Shown: positions 10,464-20,736 of the stretch, in pieces
Position numbering within the stretch: position 1 is the first letter of the stretch
How the letters are laid out: each line of letters begins with the position of its first letter
Assembly: GCF_002964845.1 (NCBI RefSeq)
Contig: NZ_PRDA01000003.1
Span: 62,001 to 126,000, forward strand
Direction of reading: 5' to 3'
Origin: Thermus tenuipuniceus
Lineage (GTDB): Bacteria; Deinococcota; Deinococci; Deinococcales; Thermaceae
DNA length: 64,000 nt
The notes under the pieces: generated by a model
What the model was told of the DNA's origin: nothing
Seen by the model: only the letters and a program-made list of their open reading frames with translations
Databases searched by the model: none
Translations under genes and position numbers: made by a program

Positions 10464-12557
10464 CTACAAGCGGGTCCAGAGAAGGCGCAGGCTGTTCAGG
10501 GTCACCAAGATCAAGGCCCCGTTGTCTGCCAAGACCGCCGGCCAAAGCCCGGTCAAGCCCACCAAGGTGGTGAGGAGGAAAAGCCCCTTGAGCCCCACCG
10601 CCAGGGCCACGTTCTGGCGGACCACGCCAAGGGTCAGGCGGCTTAGCCGGAAGGCCCGGGGCAAGGCAGCAAGGCTTAGAAGTCCCACGTCCGCGCTCTG
10701 CAGGGCAGCCTCCGTGCCCTCGGCCACGGCAAGCCCCACCGTGGCCCTGGCCAGGGCTGGGGCGTCGTTCACCCCATCCCCCACCATGGCCACGCCACCC
10801 CTACCTTCCATCTCCTCCACCAGGCGGAGCTTGTCCACGGGAGAAAGGCCAGCCCGGATTTCCTCAGGAAAAAGCCCTATGGCCGTGCCCAAAGCCAAAG
10901 CAGAGGTCTCCCGGTCGCCGGTGAGCAAGAGGGGCTTAAGGCCCAGTTGGCGCAGTCCGGCCAAGGCTTCCCGGGCCTCGAGGCGGGGGGTATCCTGAAA
11001 GGCCAAGAGGGCCAGGGGAGCCCCCTCCTTGACCAGGAGGGAAAGGCTCAAGCCTTCCTCCGCCAGGGCCTTCACCTGGGCCTCTACCGCTGAGGGCAGG
11101 TCCCAGGCCTCAGGCCGCACCAAACCCACCTCCCTCTCCTCCACCCGGGCGAAGGCCCCGAGGCCCGGCACCGCCCGATGCTCCTCCGAGGGCAAGGCCT
11201 TGGGGCCCGAAGCCTCCCGCACCGCCCGGGCTAAGGGGTGGGAGGAACCCTCCGCCACCCCCTTCGCCAGGGCCAAGGCCTCCTCCGCCGATACCCCAAA
11301 GGTGACCATCCGCACCAACATAGGCTTTCCCAGGGTCAGGGTTCCCGTCTTGTCCAAAGCCACGTGGCGAACCCCAGCCAAGCGCTCCAGGGCCGCCCCG
11401 CTTTTAAAGAGCACCCCCATCCTGGCTCCCCGGGCCACCCCTGCGGCGATGGCCGCCGGCACCGAGACCACCAGGGCGCAGGGACAGGCGATGAGGAGAA
11501 GGGCCAAGGCCTTGTACACATGCCCCAGGAAATCCCCCTGGAAAAGGGGGAGGACCAGGGCCACAAAACCAGCCAGGGCCAGGACCGCCGGGGTGTAGCG
11601 CCGGCTAAAGGCATCCACCACCCGCTCCGCCTGGCTCTTCTTAAGCAACGCCTCCTCCGCCAGGCGCTCCATCTCCGCCAGGAAGCCCTCCTCGGGAAGG
11701 CGCTCCACCTTTACCACCAGGCTTCCCTCCACCACCAGGCTGCCCCCGTAAACAGGGTCCCCTGTCCCTGTGGGCCTGGGCAAGGGCTCCCCGGTGAAGG
11801 CAGCCTCTTCCACGGAGGCCTCCCCGGAAATCACCACCCCATCGGCGGGCACCCGCTCCCCCGGGGGCACGCGCACCCAGTCCCCCACCCCCAAGGCCTT
11901 AAGGGGCACCTCCTCCAACCCTCCTTCCCTTAGGCGGTAGGCCCGCCTGGGAAGAAGCTCAGAAAGGGCGTAAAGGGACCTGCGGGCCTGGGCCACGCTA
12001 TAAGCCTCCAGCACCTCCCCCACGAGGAAGAGAAAGACCACCACGGCTGCCTCGGCCTCCGCCCCAATGAGAAGGGCTCCCAAGGTGGCCACCGTGACCA
12101 GGGCCTGCATGCTAAAGGGGTTTTTCCGGAAAAGGGCCACCGCCCGCCAGGCCAAGGGGAAAACCCCCACCAAGGCCGCCAGAGCGTAGCCCCAGCTGGC
12201 CCATACAGGTAAGAAATGGGAGGTCAAAAAGGCCAACAGGAGAAGCCCGCCAGCAACCAAGGCCCACCCCCAAGGTCCAGGAAGCCGGGAAACCCAAGCC
12301 CCTCCCCTATCCTGGCCTGCCTTCTCCGGCGGTTGGGAATGGGTGGGCACCAACCGGTACCCCAGGGCGGCCACCGCCATCGCGGCATCCTTTTCCGCTT
12401 GGGGAACCTCGAGGTGCAGATACGCCTTACCGCTGGCAAAGCTGACCTGGGCCTGCACCACCCCAGGTACCCCGGAAAGGGCTTTCTCCACCTTTAAGGC
12501 GCAGTCGGCGCAGTCCAGACCCTCCACCCGGAACACGCGAACCCTGGAAGCCTCCAT
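10464..12557 (-). CDS. P1B-type heavy-metal efflux ATPase, Zn/Cd type
   Basis: 697 residues. ATP-driven metal exporter of the inner membrane. Domains in order: an N-terminal heavy-metal-associated domain with [15 protein letters not shown] (CxxC, about 12-25); four membrane segments; an actuator loop with [10 protein letters not shown]; the CPC motif in [11 protein letters not shown]; phosphorylation site DKTGTLT; and hinge [13 protein letters not shown]. The final helix reads [20 protein letters not shown], whose Asp and context match ZntA/CadA rather than CopA. In T. thermophilus HB27 a neighbouring SmtB-type sensor and P-type ATPase (reported as TtSmtB/TtArsX) act in cadmium and arsenic resistance; this pair looks equivalent (inference). 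Confidence 0.92.
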   Translation of the reverse strand: MEASRVRVFRVEGLDCADCALKVEKALSGVPGVVQAQVSFASGKAYLHLEVPQAEKDAAMAVAALGYRLVPTHSQPPEKAGQDRGGAWVSRLPGPWGWALVAGGLLLLAFLTSHFLPVWASWGYALAALVGVFPLAWRAVALFRKNPFSMQALVTVATLGALLIGAEAEAAVVVFLFLVGEVLEAYSVAQARRSLYALSELLPRRAYRLREGGLEEVPLKALGVGDWVRVPPGERVPADGVVISGEASVEEAAFTGEPLPRPTGTGDPVYGGSLVVEGSLVVKVERLPEEGFLAEMERLAEEALLKKSQAERVVDAFSRRYTPAVLALAGFVALVLPLFQGDFLGHVYKALALLLIACPCALVVSVPAAIAAGVARGARMGVLFKSGAALERLAGVRHVALDKTGTLTLGKPMLVRMVTFGVSAEEALALAKGVAEGSSHPLARAVREASGPKALPSEEHRAVPGLGAFARVEEREVGLVRPEAWDLPSAVEAQVKALAEEGLSLSLLVKEGAPLALLAFQDTPRLEAREALAGLRQLGLKPLLLTGDRETSALALGTAIGLFPEEIRAGLSPVDKLRLVEEMEGRGGVAMVGDGVNDAPALARATVGLAVAEGTEAALQSADVGLLSLAALPRAFRLSRLTLGVVRQNVALAVGLKGLFLLTTLVGLTGLWPAVLADNGALILVTLNSLRLLWTRL

Positions 12558-12563
12558 GCCCCC

Positions 12564-12595
12564 AGGGTAGCATCACTTGAGCAGTTGTTCAAGTG
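12564..12595 (-). promoter_or_regulatory. ArsR/SmtB-type operator inside the metal ATPase promoter
   Basis: An inverted repeat with perfect 7-bp arms (CACTTGA, 8 nt, TCAAGTG) spans 12574-12595; its core, TGAACA with TGCTCA, matches the SmtB/ArsR 12-2-12 operator pattern. On the minus strand TTGAAC (12587-12592), a 17-nt spacer and TACCCT (12564-12569) form a promoter whose spacer contains most of the palindrome. TACCCT ends 6 nt before the ATPase ATG, so the mRNA would be leaderless. The site overlaps the arsR stop codon. Confidence 0.7.
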
Positions 12596-12948
12596 TTCTC
12601 CAACGCGTGCTCCAGGGCTCCTTCCAGCAGCCTCTCCACGTGGTGGTCCGCCAGGCGGTAGTAGACCTGCTTCCCTTCCCGGCGAAAGGCCACCAGCCGG
12701 GCCTGACGCAGAAGCCTGAGCTGGTGGCTCACCGCGGAAACCGAAACCCCAGCGAGGAGGGCTAGATCGCACACGCAAAGCTCCCCCGCCGCCTTCAAAG
12801 CCAGAAGGAGGCGCATCCGGGTGGGGTCGGCCAAGGCCTTAAGGAGGAGGGCAGCTTCCCCCAGCACCGCCTCCTCGGGCAAGGCTGCGCGGGCTTTCTC
12901 CACCCGCTCGGGGTGGATCTCGTAGACCCTGCAGACCGCCTTGGCCAT
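12589..12948 (-). CDS. ArsR/SmtB family metal-responsive repressor
   Basis: 119 residues. Winged-helix repressor that leaves its operator when it binds metal. [14 protein letters not shown] and the recognition helix [18 protein letters not shown] are clear. ELCVCDL gives a CxC in helix alpha-3 (the metalloid/Cd-type site) and [14 protein letters not shown] gives the alpha-5 His/Glu residues typical of SmtB-type Zn sites, so both sensing sites may be present. It starts 4 bp after the pdxS stop and is likely co-transcribed with pdxS, while its predicted operator lies downstream, before the ATPase. Confidence 0.93.
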   Translation of the reverse strand: MAKAVCRVYEIHPERVEKARAALPEEAVLGEAALLLKALADPTRMRLLLALKAAGELCVCDLALLAGVSVSAVSHQLRLLRQARLVAFRREGKQVYYRLADHHVERLLEGALEHALENT

Positions 12949-12952
12949 GCCC

Positions 12953-13834
12953 TTACCAGCCCCGCTTGGCCAGGCGCTCCTCTTCCCTCAGCTGGTCCAG
13001 GTTGATGCCCACCATGGGCTCACCCAGATCCTCGGAAACCTCGGCCAGCACCTCGGGGTCGTTGTAATGGGTCACCGCCCGCACGATGGCCCTGGCCCGC
13101 TTCCTGGGGTCCCCGGACTTGAAGATGCCGCTTCCCACGAAGACCCCATCCATCCCCAGGTGCATCATCAAGGCGGCATCGGCCGGGGTGGCAATGCCCC
13201 CGGCGGCGAAGTTCACCACGGGAAGGCGGCCGTGGTTGTGGACCCACCTCACCAGCTCCAAGGGAGCCCCGATCTCCTTGGCGTAGGCCACGAGTTCGTC
13301 CTCCCGGAGGGACTGGACGTAGCGGATCTGCTTCCACATGGTGCGGGCATGGCGCACCGCCTCCACCACGTTGCCCGTGCCCGCTTCCCCTTTGGTGCGG
13401 ATCATGGCCGCCCCCTCGGCAATCCGCCTCAGGGCCTCCCCCAGGTCCCGGGCCCCATTCACAAAGGGCACCTTGAACTTCCATTTGTCGATGTGGTGCT
13501 CCTCGTCGGCAGGGGTGAGGACCTCGGACTCGTCGATGAAGTCCACCCCGATGGCCTCGAGGATCATGGCCTCCACAAAGTGGCCGATGCGCACCTTGGC
13601 CATCACGGGAATCGATACCGCGGCCATGATCTCCTTGATGATCTTGGGGTCGGACATGCGGGCCACACCCCCCTGGGCCCGGATGTCCGCGGGCACCCTC
13701 TCCAGGGCCATCACCGCCACCGCCCCCGCCTCTTCGGCGATCACCGCCTGCTCGGGGGTGGTCACGTCCATGATCACCCCGCCCTTGAACATCTCGGCAA
13801 AGCCGGTCTTGATCTGGAACGTACCCTTCTCCAT
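12953..13834 (-). CDS. pdxS: Pyridoxal 5'-phosphate synthase, synthase subunit
   Basis: 293 residues from [11 protein letters not shown]. Condenses ribose 5-phosphate, glyceraldehyde 3-phosphate and ammonia to PLP. The two catalytic lysines are visible in [10 protein letters not shown] and [11 protein letters not shown], and [18 protein letters not shown] is the C-terminal phosphate-binding segment. The ATG at 13834 has an upstream GGAGGA; the open frame extends 29 codons further but is not family-like. Partner subunit pdxT lies 3.7 kb downstream on the same strand. Confidence 0.96.
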   Translation of the reverse strand: MEKGTFQIKTGFAEMFKGGVIMDVTTPEQAVIAEEAGAVAVMALERVPADIRAQGGVARMSDPKIIKEIMAAVSIPVMAKVRIGHFVEAMILEAIGVDFIDESEVLTPADEEHHIDKWKFKVPFVNGARDLGEALRRIAEGAAMIRTKGEAGTGNVVEAVRHARTMWKQIRYVQSLREDELVAYAKEIGAPLELVRWVHNHGRLPVVNFAAGGIATPADAALMMHLGMDGVFVGSGIFKSGDPRKRARAIVRAVTHYNDPEVLAEVSEDLGEPMVGINLDQLREEERLAKRGW

Positions 13835-13879
13835 CCTGTCCTCCATCCTCCAGCTTACCGCCCAGCGGGTCAAGCCAAA

Positions 13880-13904
13880 AGAAGCCGGGGGCCCAAAGAC
13901 CCCC
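13880..13904 (-). terminator. Hairpin after the LysM/M23 gene
   Basis: On the minus strand GGGGG (13900-13904) and CCCCC (13887-13891) flank an 8-nt loop and are followed by GGCTTCTTTT. A short GC stem with a mixed U tail fits a weak terminator ahead of pdxS. Confidence 0.4.
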
Positions 13905-13921
13905 ACGGCGCCAAGGCCCAC

Positions 13922-15118
13922 CTAGGGCAGATAGGCCAAGGGGTTGCGGGCTACCCCGCCCACCCGCACCTCGAAGTGCAGGTGGGGCCCGGTGGACCAG
14001 CCGGTGGAGCCCACGTACCCGATCACCTCCCCGGCCTCCACCCACTGGCCCGCCCGTACGGCGATGCGGGACATGTGGGCGTAGAGGGTCTCCACCCCCC
14101 CGCCGTGGTCCAGCACCACGTGAAAGCCGTAGCCCACTGCGCTCCAGCCCGCCACCTCCACCTGCCCCGCCTTGGCGGCCACGATGGGGGTGCCGTAGGA
14201 GGCGGCCAGGTCGATCCCCGTGTGGTAGCGCTGGAACGCTCCCCTTTGGCCAAAGTAGGTGGTGATGCGGAAGCCCCCGGCCAGGGGCCAGCGCATGCCC
14301 CCCTCCTGGTAGCTCACTCGGCGCACCTGGGGCCGGTTCTGGGCCTGGGCCTGAACCTGTCGGGCCCGCTGCTGCGCCAGGGCTTGCTGGCGCCGCCGCT
14401 CTTCCGCCAAGCGCCTAAGCTCTTCTTGGCGGCGGCGCTCCGCCTCGAGGCGGGCTTGGCGCTCCGCCTCCTGCTTGGCTAGAAGGCGCTGGTACGTGGT
14501 TTTGGCCTGGATACCGGGCAGGAGGACCAGGTCCCCTGGCTTCAGGTCCAAGGGATCCTTAACCCCGTTGGCCCGGGCCACCGCCACCGGGGAGAGGCCG
14601 AAACGGGCCGCCAGGTCCACCAGGGTCTGCCCCTCGGTCAGGGATACCACCAAGCCCTTAGCCTTTCTTGGAATGTAAAGGACGCTCCCCGCCACCAGCC
14701 GGTCCAGGCTCTCTAAGGAAGGGTTGGCGGAAACCAGGTCCAGAACGCTTATACCATAACGGCTCGCCACTCCCTGCAGGGTATCCCCCGGGCGCACCCG
14801 GTACACCTCCACCCCCGGGGGTACCCGGGGGGGACGGTCCTCCACGGCCACCAAGGGGATAAGCAGCCTTTGCCCCATCTGCAAGCGATCGCTTTGCAGG
14901 TTGCTGGACCACATGATGTGCCGGGGATCCACCCCGTAACGAGCGGCAATCCCCGCCAGGGTATCCCCGGGCTTCACCTCATAGACCACCCATCCCTTTT
15001 TGACCGCCTGGCCTACCTCCACCGTGTTCTCGGGAAGAGGAAGGGGGCTAAGAGGAGGCAGCTTGGCGAAGGCCAAAGAGGAAACCAAGAGCCATAAACT
15101 TCCCCATACTCCCCGCAA
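13922..15118 (-). CDS. LysM-repeat M23 peptidoglycan endopeptidase
   Basis: 398 residues with an N-terminal signal peptide (about 1-18, LLVSSLAFA). Three LysM wall-binding modules follow (VYEVKPGDTLAGIAARYGV, YRVRPGDTLQGVASRYGI, and a third around 170-215), then a Gln/Arg/Glu-rich coiled coil (about 218-262). The C-terminal M23 lysostaphin-type domain has YHTGIDLAA (HxxxD), an LYAHM zinc-site motif and HLHFEV. An EnvC/NlpD-like cell-wall hydrolase is the best guess. The start is TTG with GGGAGGTGAG just upstream and a signal peptide directly after it. Confidence 0.92.
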   Translation of the reverse strand: MRGVWGSLWLLVSSLAFAKLPPLSPLPLPENTVEVGQAVKKGWVVYEVKPGDTLAGIAARYGVDPRHIMWSSNLQSDRLQMGQRLLIPLVAVEDRPPRVPPGVEVYRVRPGDTLQGVASRYGISVLDLVSANPSLESLDRLVAGSVLYIPRKAKGLVVSLTEGQTLVDLAARFGLSPVAVARANGVKDPLDLKPGDLVLLPGIQAKTTYQRLLAKQEAERQARLEAERRRQEELRRLAEERRRQQALAQQRARQVQAQAQNRPQVRRVSYQEGGMRWPLAGGFRITTYFGQRGAFQRYHTGIDLAASYGTPIVAAKAGQVEVAGWSAVGYGFHVVLDHGGGVETLYAHMSRIAVRAGQWVEAGEVIGYVGSTGWSTGPHLHFEVRVGGVARNPLAYLP

Positions 15119-15154
15119 TACTCACCTCCCAAACCCCGCCAAAACCTCGCGGGG

Positions 15155-15163
15155 ATTATACCA
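15155..15163 (-). promoter_or_regulatory. Extended -10 promoter for the LysM/M23 gene
   Basis: The minus strand carries TGGTATAAT, a perfect -10 with an extended TG motif; the -35 is weak. The ~30-nt leader contains a CCCCGC/GCGGGG hairpin just before the ribosome binding site. Confidence 0.5.
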
Positions 15164-15194
15164 GGACCAGGCGGGGAAAAGGCAAGGGGCAAAA

Positions 15195-15223
15195 GGCCGT
15201 GGGGGGCGGAAAGCCCGCCCCCC
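15195..15223 (-). terminator. Intrinsic terminator after rho
   Basis: On the minus strand GGGGGGCGG, a CTTT-containing loop and CCGCCCCCC form a strong stem (15201-15223), with ACGGCCTTTTG after it. It lies 16 bp after the rho stop. Confidence 0.55.
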
Positions 15224-15238
15224 AAGGGAAAATCCCGC

Positions 15239-16522
15239 CTAACGGGCGGCCAAGGACGCCAGAAACTCCTTGTTGTTCTTGGTGCGCCCCAGGCGGGCAA
15301 GGAGCATCTCCATGGCCTCCGCCGGGTCCATGTCCGCCAGGACCTTGCGCAGAAGCCACATCTTGTGCACCACCTCCTCGCCCAAGAGGAGCTCCTCCCG
15401 ACGGGTCCCGGACTTGAGGATGTCGATGGCCGGGAAGATGCGGCGCTCCTCGAGGCGACGGGAAAGGTGGAGCTCCATGTTCCCCGTCCCCTTGAACTCC
15501 TCAAAGATCACGTCGTCCATGCGGCTTCCCGTTTCCACTAGGGCCGTAGCCAGGATGGTGAGGCTCCCCCCACCCCGGATGTTGCGGGCTGCCCCCAGGA
15601 AGCGCTTGGGGAAGTAGAGGGCGGCGGAGTCCAGACCGCCGGAAAGGGTGCGGCCCGTGGGCGGGGTCACCAGGTTGTTGGCTCGGGCCAGGCGGGTGAT
15701 GGAATCCAGAAGGATCATTACATGCCCCCCTTCCTCCACGATGCGCTTAGCCCTTTCGTGCACGAACTCCGCCACCCGGATGTGGTTCTGGGGAGGTTCA
15801 TCAAAGGTGCTGGCGATGACCTCAGCCCCCTGGACGCTTTCCCGGAAGTCCGTGACCTCCTCGGGGCGCTCGTCGATGAGGAGCACGATCACCTTGATGT
15901 CGGGCTCGTTTTTCAAGACGGCGTTGGCAATCTTCTTGAGAAGGGTGGTCTTGCCCGCCTTGGGCGGGGCCACGATCAGCCCCCGCTGGCCCCGACCAAT
16001 GGGAGCCAGCAGGTCGATCACCCGGGTGGAAAGCTCATCGGGGGTGGTTTCCAGCTTGATCTGACGGTCGGGGAACTGGGGGATGAGCTCGTCAAAGCGG
16101 GGCCGGTTCTTGGCAGCCTCGGGATCCAGGTCGTTCACCGCCTCCACCTTGAGGAGGGTTCCGTAGCGCTCGTTCTCCCGCGGAGGCCGCACCCGGCCCA
16201 CGATGTAGTCCCCGCTCCTCAAGGCATACTGCCGGATGAGGCCCGCAGAGACGATGGCCACCCTGGATTCCAGGTTGTACAGGTTCTCGGTGATGAACCC
16301 GTACCCATCCGGGCTGATCTCCAAATAACCCTTGACCAGCTGCAAGCCCTCCCCCTGGGTCTGCCTCTCCAGGAGGGCCATGATGAGCTGGTCCTTCTTC
16401 ATGCGCTTGTAGTTCTCGATCCCCGCCTCCTGGGCCAGCAGGTGGAGCTCCGGAAGGATCTTGGCCGAAAGCTCCTGGTAGGTGAGGGGCGCTTCCTGTT
16501 GGGTATCCGCTTTTCTTCTCAT
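15239..16522 (-). CDS. rho: Transcription termination factor Rho
   Basis: 427 residues. Hexameric RNA-DNA helicase that ends transcription at Rho-dependent sites. An N-terminal Rho_N helical domain (about 1-55) precedes a cold-shock-like RNA-binding domain (about 60-135: [13 protein letters not shown]). The RecA-like motor has P-loop [14 protein letters not shown], Walker [16 protein letters not shown] and the RNA-contact region [21 protein letters not shown]. Full-length by Thermus standards. The start overlaps the talC stop by 4 bp. Confidence 0.97.
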   Translation of the reverse strand: MRRKADTQQEAPLTYQELSAKILPELHLLAQEAGIENYKRMKKDQLIMALLERQTQGEGLQLVKGYLEISPDGYGFITENLYNLESRVAIVSAGLIRQYALRSGDYIVGRVRPPRENERYGTLLKVEAVNDLDPEAAKNRPRFDELIPQFPDRQIKLETTPDELSTRVIDLLAPIGRGQRGLIVAPPKAGKTTLLKKIANAVLKNEPDIKVIVLLIDERPEEVTDFRESVQGAEVIASTFDEPPQNHIRVAEFVHERAKRIVEEGGHVMILLDSITRLARANNLVTPPTGRTLSGGLDSAALYFPKRFLGAARNIRGGGSLTILATALVETGSRMDDVIFEEFKGTGNMELHLSRRLEERRIFPAIDILKSGTRREELLLGEEVVHKMWLLRKVLADMDPAEAMEMLLARLGRTKNNKEFLASLAAR

Positions 16523-17190
16523 GGCTTGACCTTCTCCCAGTCCTCCATAAAGCGTCTAAGGCCTATGTCCGTCAAAGGATGCTTAAGAAGCTGCTTGAAG
16601 ACCGCATGGGGCATGGTGGCGATGTCCGCCCCCAGAAGGGCGGCCTCCGTCACATGGCGGGGATGGCGGATGGAGGCGGCGATGACCTTGACCGGCAGGT
16701 TCTGGACCCGGATTAGCTCCACGATCTCCCGCAAAAGCTCTCCCCCGTCCCAGGAGATATCGTCCACCCGCCCCAAAAAGGGGGAGACATAGCTTGCCCC
16801 TGCCCGGGCCGCCAGAAGGGCCTGGTTGGCGGAAAAGATCAGGGTCATGTTGACCTTAACCCCTTCGGCGGCCAGCCGCTTACAGGCCTTCAAGCCCTCC
16901 TCGGTGGTAGGCAGCTTGACCACAATCTGAGGGTGGATGGCCGCAAGCCGCCGCCCTTCCGCCACCATGGCCCCTGCCTCCAGCGCGGTCACCTCCGCCG
17001 ACACAGGTCCCTCCACCACCTCGCATATGGTCCGTAGGTGGGCGAACAAAACCTCCTCCGTTAGCCTCGCTCCGCGGCCCGCATACTCCTTCGCCACCAG
17101 GGTAGGGTTGGTGGTCACCCCCGAGAGCACCCCCCAGGCGGCGATCTCCCGTATCTCCTCCAAGTTAGCGGTATCCAAGTACAGCTCCAT
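16519..17190 (-). CDS. Transaldolase, TalC/FSA type
   Basis: 223 residues. Short class I aldolase of the transaldolase C / fructose-6-phosphate aldolase group. [20 protein letters not shown] and [10 protein letters not shown]-type residues start it; the Schiff-base Lys sits in [15 protein letters not shown], followed by [10 protein letters not shown]. Acts in the non-oxidative pentose phosphate pathway or in dihydroxyacetone-dependent aldol chemistry; which one cannot be told from sequence. First gene of a talC-rho operon; the leader has AAAGGAG. Confidence 0.92.
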   Translation of the reverse strand: MELYLDTANLEEIREIAAWGVLSGVTTNPTLVAKEYAGRGARLTEEVLFAHLRTICEVVEGPVSAEVTALEAGAMVAEGRRLAAIHPQIVVKLPTTEEGLKACKRLAAEGVKVNMTLIFSANQALLAARAGASYVSPFLGRVDDISWDGGELLREIVELIRVQNLPVKVIAASIRHPRHVTEAALLGADIATMPHAVFKQLLKHPLTDIGLRRFMEDWEKVKP

Positions 17191-17229
17191 GGGCGCTCCT
17201 TTTGTCAGGAAGAGGACCGGCTTAGCTCG

Positions 17230-17260
17230 ATTCTAGCAGACCCAACCGGGGCGTTGTCAA
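17230..17260 (-). promoter_or_regulatory. Promoter for talC-rho
   Basis: Minus-strand TTGACA (17255-17260) and TAGAAT (17230-17235), 19 nt apart, with an extended TGC before the -10. The -35 overlaps, base for base, the -35 of the divergent ileS promoter. Confidence 0.55.
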
Positions 17261-17282
17261 GGAAAGGGAGGGCTGCTAGCAT
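17254..17282 (+). promoter_or_regulatory. Promoter for the T-box/ileS transcript
   Basis: TTGTCA (17254-17259), a 17-nt spacer and TAGCAT (17277-17282). Transcription would start near 17289, giving a leader of about 310 nt. Confidence 0.6.
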
Positions 17283-17315
17283 GGGCTTAGCCGCCAACGG
17301 GGGATTTTACCCCAG

Positions 17316-17587
17316 GGGGCATGAGCTGTAAAGGCGAGGATGGGGAGAGTACCCCTTTCCAATAGCCCCAAGCGAGCCGGGGAGGGTGGAAGCCCGGTGG
17401 TGAGGAAAGGCGGGAAGATCACCCCGGAGCCGCGGGAGGAAAGGGGCTAAGGGCCTCGAGTAATGCCCGCCGGGTGCGCCCGTGATCGCGCGGAAATGAG
17501 GGCCTGGAGGCTATCTCCAGGAAGCGCGGTGGTACCGCGGAAGCCTTTGCGCTTTCGTCCGCGCCCAAAGGGCGCGGGCGTTTCTTT
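17316..17587 (+). promoter_or_regulatory. T-box riboswitch upstream of ileS
   Basis: Bases 17528-17540 are GGTGGTACCGCGG, the T-box antiterminator consensus. Its UGGN bulge reads UGGU, matching the ACCA end of a tRNA with discriminator A, as in tRNA-Ile. A likely Ile specifier codon ATC lies at 17418-17420 in the stem I region. The terminator is an 11-bp GC stem (CCGCGCCC, AAA, GGGCGCGG with flanking pairs, 17556-17580) followed by TTTCTTT. Uncharged tRNA-Ile should stabilise the antiterminator and switch ileS on. The 5' boundary is approximate. This leader fills the gene-free stretch 17191-17600. Confidence 0.93.
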
Positions 17588-17600
17588 AAGGGAGGAGCGT

Positions 17601-20600
17601 ATGTTCAAGGAGGTCGGTGAACCCAACTTTCCCAGGCTGGAAGAGGAGGTTCTGGAGTTTTGGAAGCGGGAGAGGATCTTTGAGAAAAGCGTGGAAAACC
17701 GTAAAGGCGGGCCCCGCTACACCATTTACGAAGGCCCCCCCACCGCCAACGGCATGCCCCACGTGGGCCATGCCCAGGCCCGAAGCTACAAGGACCTTTT
17801 CCCCCGGTACAAGACCATGCGGGGCTACTACGTGCCCCGCCGAGCCGGCTGGGACACCCACGGCCTGCCGGTGGAACTGGAGGTGGAGAAGAAGCTCGGG
17901 CTAAAGAGCAAACGGGAGATCGAGGCCTACGGCATCGAGCGCTTCAACCAGGCCTGCCGGGAGTCGGTGTTCACCTACGAGAAGGAGTGGGAGGCCTTTA
18001 CTGAGCGCATCGCCTACTGGGTGGATCTCAAGAACGCCTACGCCACCCTGGACCCCACGTATGTGGAAAGCATCTGGTGGAGCCTGAAGAACCTCTTCGA
18101 CCGGGGGCTTCTCTACCGGGACCACAAGGTGGTGCCCTACTGCCCCCGGTGCGGCACCCCCCTTTCCTCTCACGAGCTTTCCTTGGGTTATAAGGAGATC
18201 ACCGACCCCTCGGTGTACGTGCGCCTTCCCCTTAAGGAGCCGGGGAGGCTGGGCCTGGAAAAGGCTAGCCTCCTCATCTGGACCACCACCCCTTGGACCC
18301 TGCCCGGGAACGTGGCCGCGGCGGTGCATCCAGAGTTCACCTACGCCGCCTTCCAGGGGGATGGAGAGGCCCTCATCTTGGAGGAAAGCCTGGGGAAGAA
18401 GCTCTTGGGCGAGGAAACCCCCATCCTCAAAACCTTCTCGGGGAAGGAGTTGGAGGGCCTCGCCTACGAGCCCCCCTACCCCCAGGAGGTGGAGCGGGGG
18501 TACTTCGCGGTCCTGGCGGACTACGTGAGCCGGGAGGACGGCACGGGCATCGTCCACCAAGCGCCTGCCTTCGGGGCCGAGGACCTGGACACGGCTAGGG
18601 CCTACGGCCTTCCCCTCCTCAAGACGGTGGACGAGGAAGGGAAACTCCTGGTGGAGCCCTTTAAGGGGCTCTTCTTCCGCGAGGCCAACCGGGCCATTCT
18701 GAAAGACCTCCGCACCCGGGGGCTCCTTTTCAAGGAGGAAAGCTATCTGCACAGCTACCCCCACTGCTGGCGCTGCTCCACCCCCCTCATGTACTACGCC
18801 ACGGAAACCTGGTTCATCAAAAACACCCTCTTCAAAGAGGAGCTCATCCGCAAGAACCAGGAGATCAACTGGGTCCCACCCCACATCCAGGAAGGACGCT
18901 ACGGGGAGTGGCTTAGGAACCTGGTGGACTGGGCCCTAAGCCGCAACCGCTACTGGGGCACGCCCCTTCCCATCTGGGTCTGCGGCTCTTGTGGAAAGGA
19001 AGAGGCCATCGGCAGCTTCCAGGAGCTGAAGGAAAGGGCCATTCAACCCCTTCCCGAGCCCTTTGATCCCCATCGTCCCTACGTGGACGGGGTGGAACTC
19101 CAGTGCACCTGCGGGGGCACCATGCGCCGGGTTCCCTACGTGATCGACGTCTGGTACGACTCCGGGGCCATGCCCTTTGCCTCCTTGCACTACCCCTTCG
19201 AGAACGGGGAGGAGTTCAAGGAGGCCTTCCCCGCGGACTTCATTGCGGAAGGCATCGACCAGACCCGGGGCTGGTTCAACTCCCTGCACCAGCTTGGGGT
19301 GATGCTCTTCGGCTCCATCGCCTTCAAAAACGTCATCTGCCACGGCCTCATCCTGGACGAAAAGGGCCAGAAGATGAGCAAGTCCAAGGGGAACGTGGTG
19401 GACCCCTGGGACATCATCCGGGAGTTTGGGGCGGATGCCCTGAGGTGGTACATCTACATCTCCGCTCCCCCGGAGGCGGACCGCCGCTTCGGACCCAACC
19501 TGGTGCGGGAAACGGTGCGGGACTACTTCCTCACCCTCTGGAACGTGTATAGCTTCTTCGTCACCTACGCCAACCTGGACCGGCCGGATCTTAAGAACCT
19601 GCCTCCCGTGGAGAAGCGCCCCGAGCTGGACCGCTGGCTTCTTGCCCGGCTCCAGGATCTGATTCAAAGGGTGACGGAGGCCCTCGAGGCCTACGACCCC
19701 ACCCAAAGCAGCCGCGCCCTCCGGGACTTTGTGGTGGAGGACCTCTCCCAGTGGTACGTGCGCCGGGGCCGGAGGCGCTACTGGAAAAACGAGGACCCCT
19801 TAGACCGGGAGTCCGCCTACGCCACCCTGTACCAGGCCCTGGTTACCGTCAGCCAGCTTTCCGCCCCCTTCACCCCCTTCCTGGCCGAGGTGCTTTGGCA
19901 GAACCTGGTGCGCTCGGTAAACCCCGAGGCCCCCCTTTCCGTGCACCTTTCCGACTGGCCCGAAGTGGACCCCCATCTGGTGGACGAGGAGCTGGTGGCC
20001 AAGATGCGGGCGGTGCTCAAGGTGGTGGACCTGGCCCGCTCCGCCCGGGCTAGAAGCGGGATCAAAACCCGCATCCCCCTTCCCCTTCTCCTCATCACCG
20101 CTCCCACCGCCCTCGAGCGGGAGGGCCTGAGGCACTTCGCCCCCGAGATCGCCGAGGAGCTCAACGTGAAGGAAGTGCGGGTCTTGGAACCAGGGGAAGA
20201 GGTGCTCCGCTACCGGGTCCTGCCCAACCTGAAGCTCCTCGGCAAGAAGTACGGGAGGCTTCTCCCCAAGATCCGCGAGGCCCTGGAAAGGGAGGCCTCG
20301 AGGGTGGCCAGGCTGGTCCTAAGGGGGGAAACCGTGACGCTAACGGCGGAGGGGGAAATCCTGGTCCTCGCCCCGGAGGAGGTGCTCCTCGAGGCCCAGG
20401 CCCCCGAGGGGTACCTGGCCTTGGAGAAGGACGGGTACGTGGCTGCCCTGGAGGTGCGGGTCACGGAGGAGCTTAGGCTTGAGGGCCTGGCCCGCGATCT
20501 CATCCGCCACCTGCAACAGGCCCGCAAGGAGATGGGCCTCAAGGTTTCCGACCGCATCTGGGTGGGCTACGAGGCGGAAGGCACCTACCTGGAAGCCCTG

Positions 20601-20732
20601 AAACGGCACGGCCGCTGGATCGCCGGGGAGGTCCTGGCCCTGGAGTTTGCCGAAGGCCTCTTCCCCGGCCACACCGCCCTGCTGGAGGACGAGGAGGGCC
20701 GGGTGCGCTTCAGCCTGGAAAGGCTAGGATAG
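17601..20732 (+). CDS. ileS: Isoleucyl-tRNA synthetase
   Basis: 1043 residues, the Thermus IleRS length. Charges tRNA-Ile and edits valine. Class I motifs: HVGH (residues 54-57) and KMSKS (591-595). A CP1 editing domain lies in between, with Cys clusters CPRCG and CRSC-like sites that may bind zinc. The start at ATG 17601 matches the family N-terminus [11 protein letters not shown] and has GGGAGGAG upstream; the longer open frame runs through the T-box terminator and is not coding. Controlled by the T-box leader. Confidence 0.98.
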   Translation: MFKEVGEPNFPRLEEEVLEFWKRERIFEKSVENRKGGPRYTIYEGPPTANGMPHVGHAQARSYKDLFPRYKTMRGYYVPRRAGWDTHGLPVELEVEKKLGLKSKREIEAYGIERFNQACRESVFTYEKEWEAFTERIAYWVDLKNAYATLDPTYVESIWWSLKNLFDRGLLYRDHKVVPYCPRCGTPLSSHELSLGYKEITDPSVYVRLPLKEPGRLGLEKASLLIWTTTPWTLPGNVAAAVHPEFTYAAFQGDGEALILEESLGKKLLGEETPILKTFSGKELEGLAYEPPYPQEVERGYFAVLADYVSREDGTGIVHQAPAFGAEDLDTARAYGLPLLKTVDEEGKLLVEPFKGLFFREANRAILKDLRTRGLLFKEESYLHSYPHCWRCSTPLMYYATETWFIKNTLFKEELIRKNQEINWVPPHIQEGRYGEWLRNLVDWALSRNRYWGTPLPIWVCGSCGKEEAIGSFQELKERAIQPLPEPFDPHRPYVDGVELQCTCGGTMRRVPYVIDVWYDSGAMPFASLHYPFENGEEFKEAFPADFIAEGIDQTRGWFNSLHQLGVMLFGSIAFKNVICHGLILDEKGQKMSKSKGNVVDPWDIIREFGADALRWYIYISAPPEADRRFGPNLVRETVRDYFLTLWNVYSFFVTYANLDRPDLKNLPPVEKRPELDRWLLARLQDLIQRVTEALEAYDPTQSSRALRDFVVEDLSQWYVRRGRRRYWKNEDPLDRESAYATLYQALVTVSQLSAPFTPFLAEVLWQNLVRSVNPEAPLSVHLSDWPEVDPHLVDEELVAKMRAVLKVVDLARSARARSGIKTRIPLPLLLITAPTALEREGLRHFAPEIAEELNVKEVRVLEPGEEVLRYRVLPNLKLLGKKYGRLLPKIREALEREASRVARLVLRGETVTLTAEGEILVLAPEEVLLEAQAPEGYLALEKDGYVAALEVRVTEELRLEGLARDLIRHLQQARKEMGLKVSDRIWVGYEAEGTYLEALKRHGRWIAGEVLALEFAEGLFPGHTALLEDEEGRVRFSLERLG
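20725..20730 (+). promoter_or_regulatory. Possible leaderless -10 for the Uma2-family gene
   Basis: TAGGAT ends 6 nt before the ATG at 20737 and overlaps the ileS stop. No good -35 is seen. Confidence 0.35.
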
Positions 20733-20736
20733 GGCT

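Noticed and set aside
14340-14480. Repetitive Arg/Gln/Glu codons as a DNA repeat
   Set aside because: They encode the coiled coil of the LysM/M23 protein; no exact tandem unit.
12941-14482. A 513-codon open frame on the plus strand
   Set aside because: Antisense to pdxS and the LysM/M23 gene; no recognisable motif and extreme Gly/His/Pro content.
17463-17600. Upstream extension of ileS
   Set aside because: These codons lie in the T-box antiterminator and terminator; the family N-terminus is at 17601.
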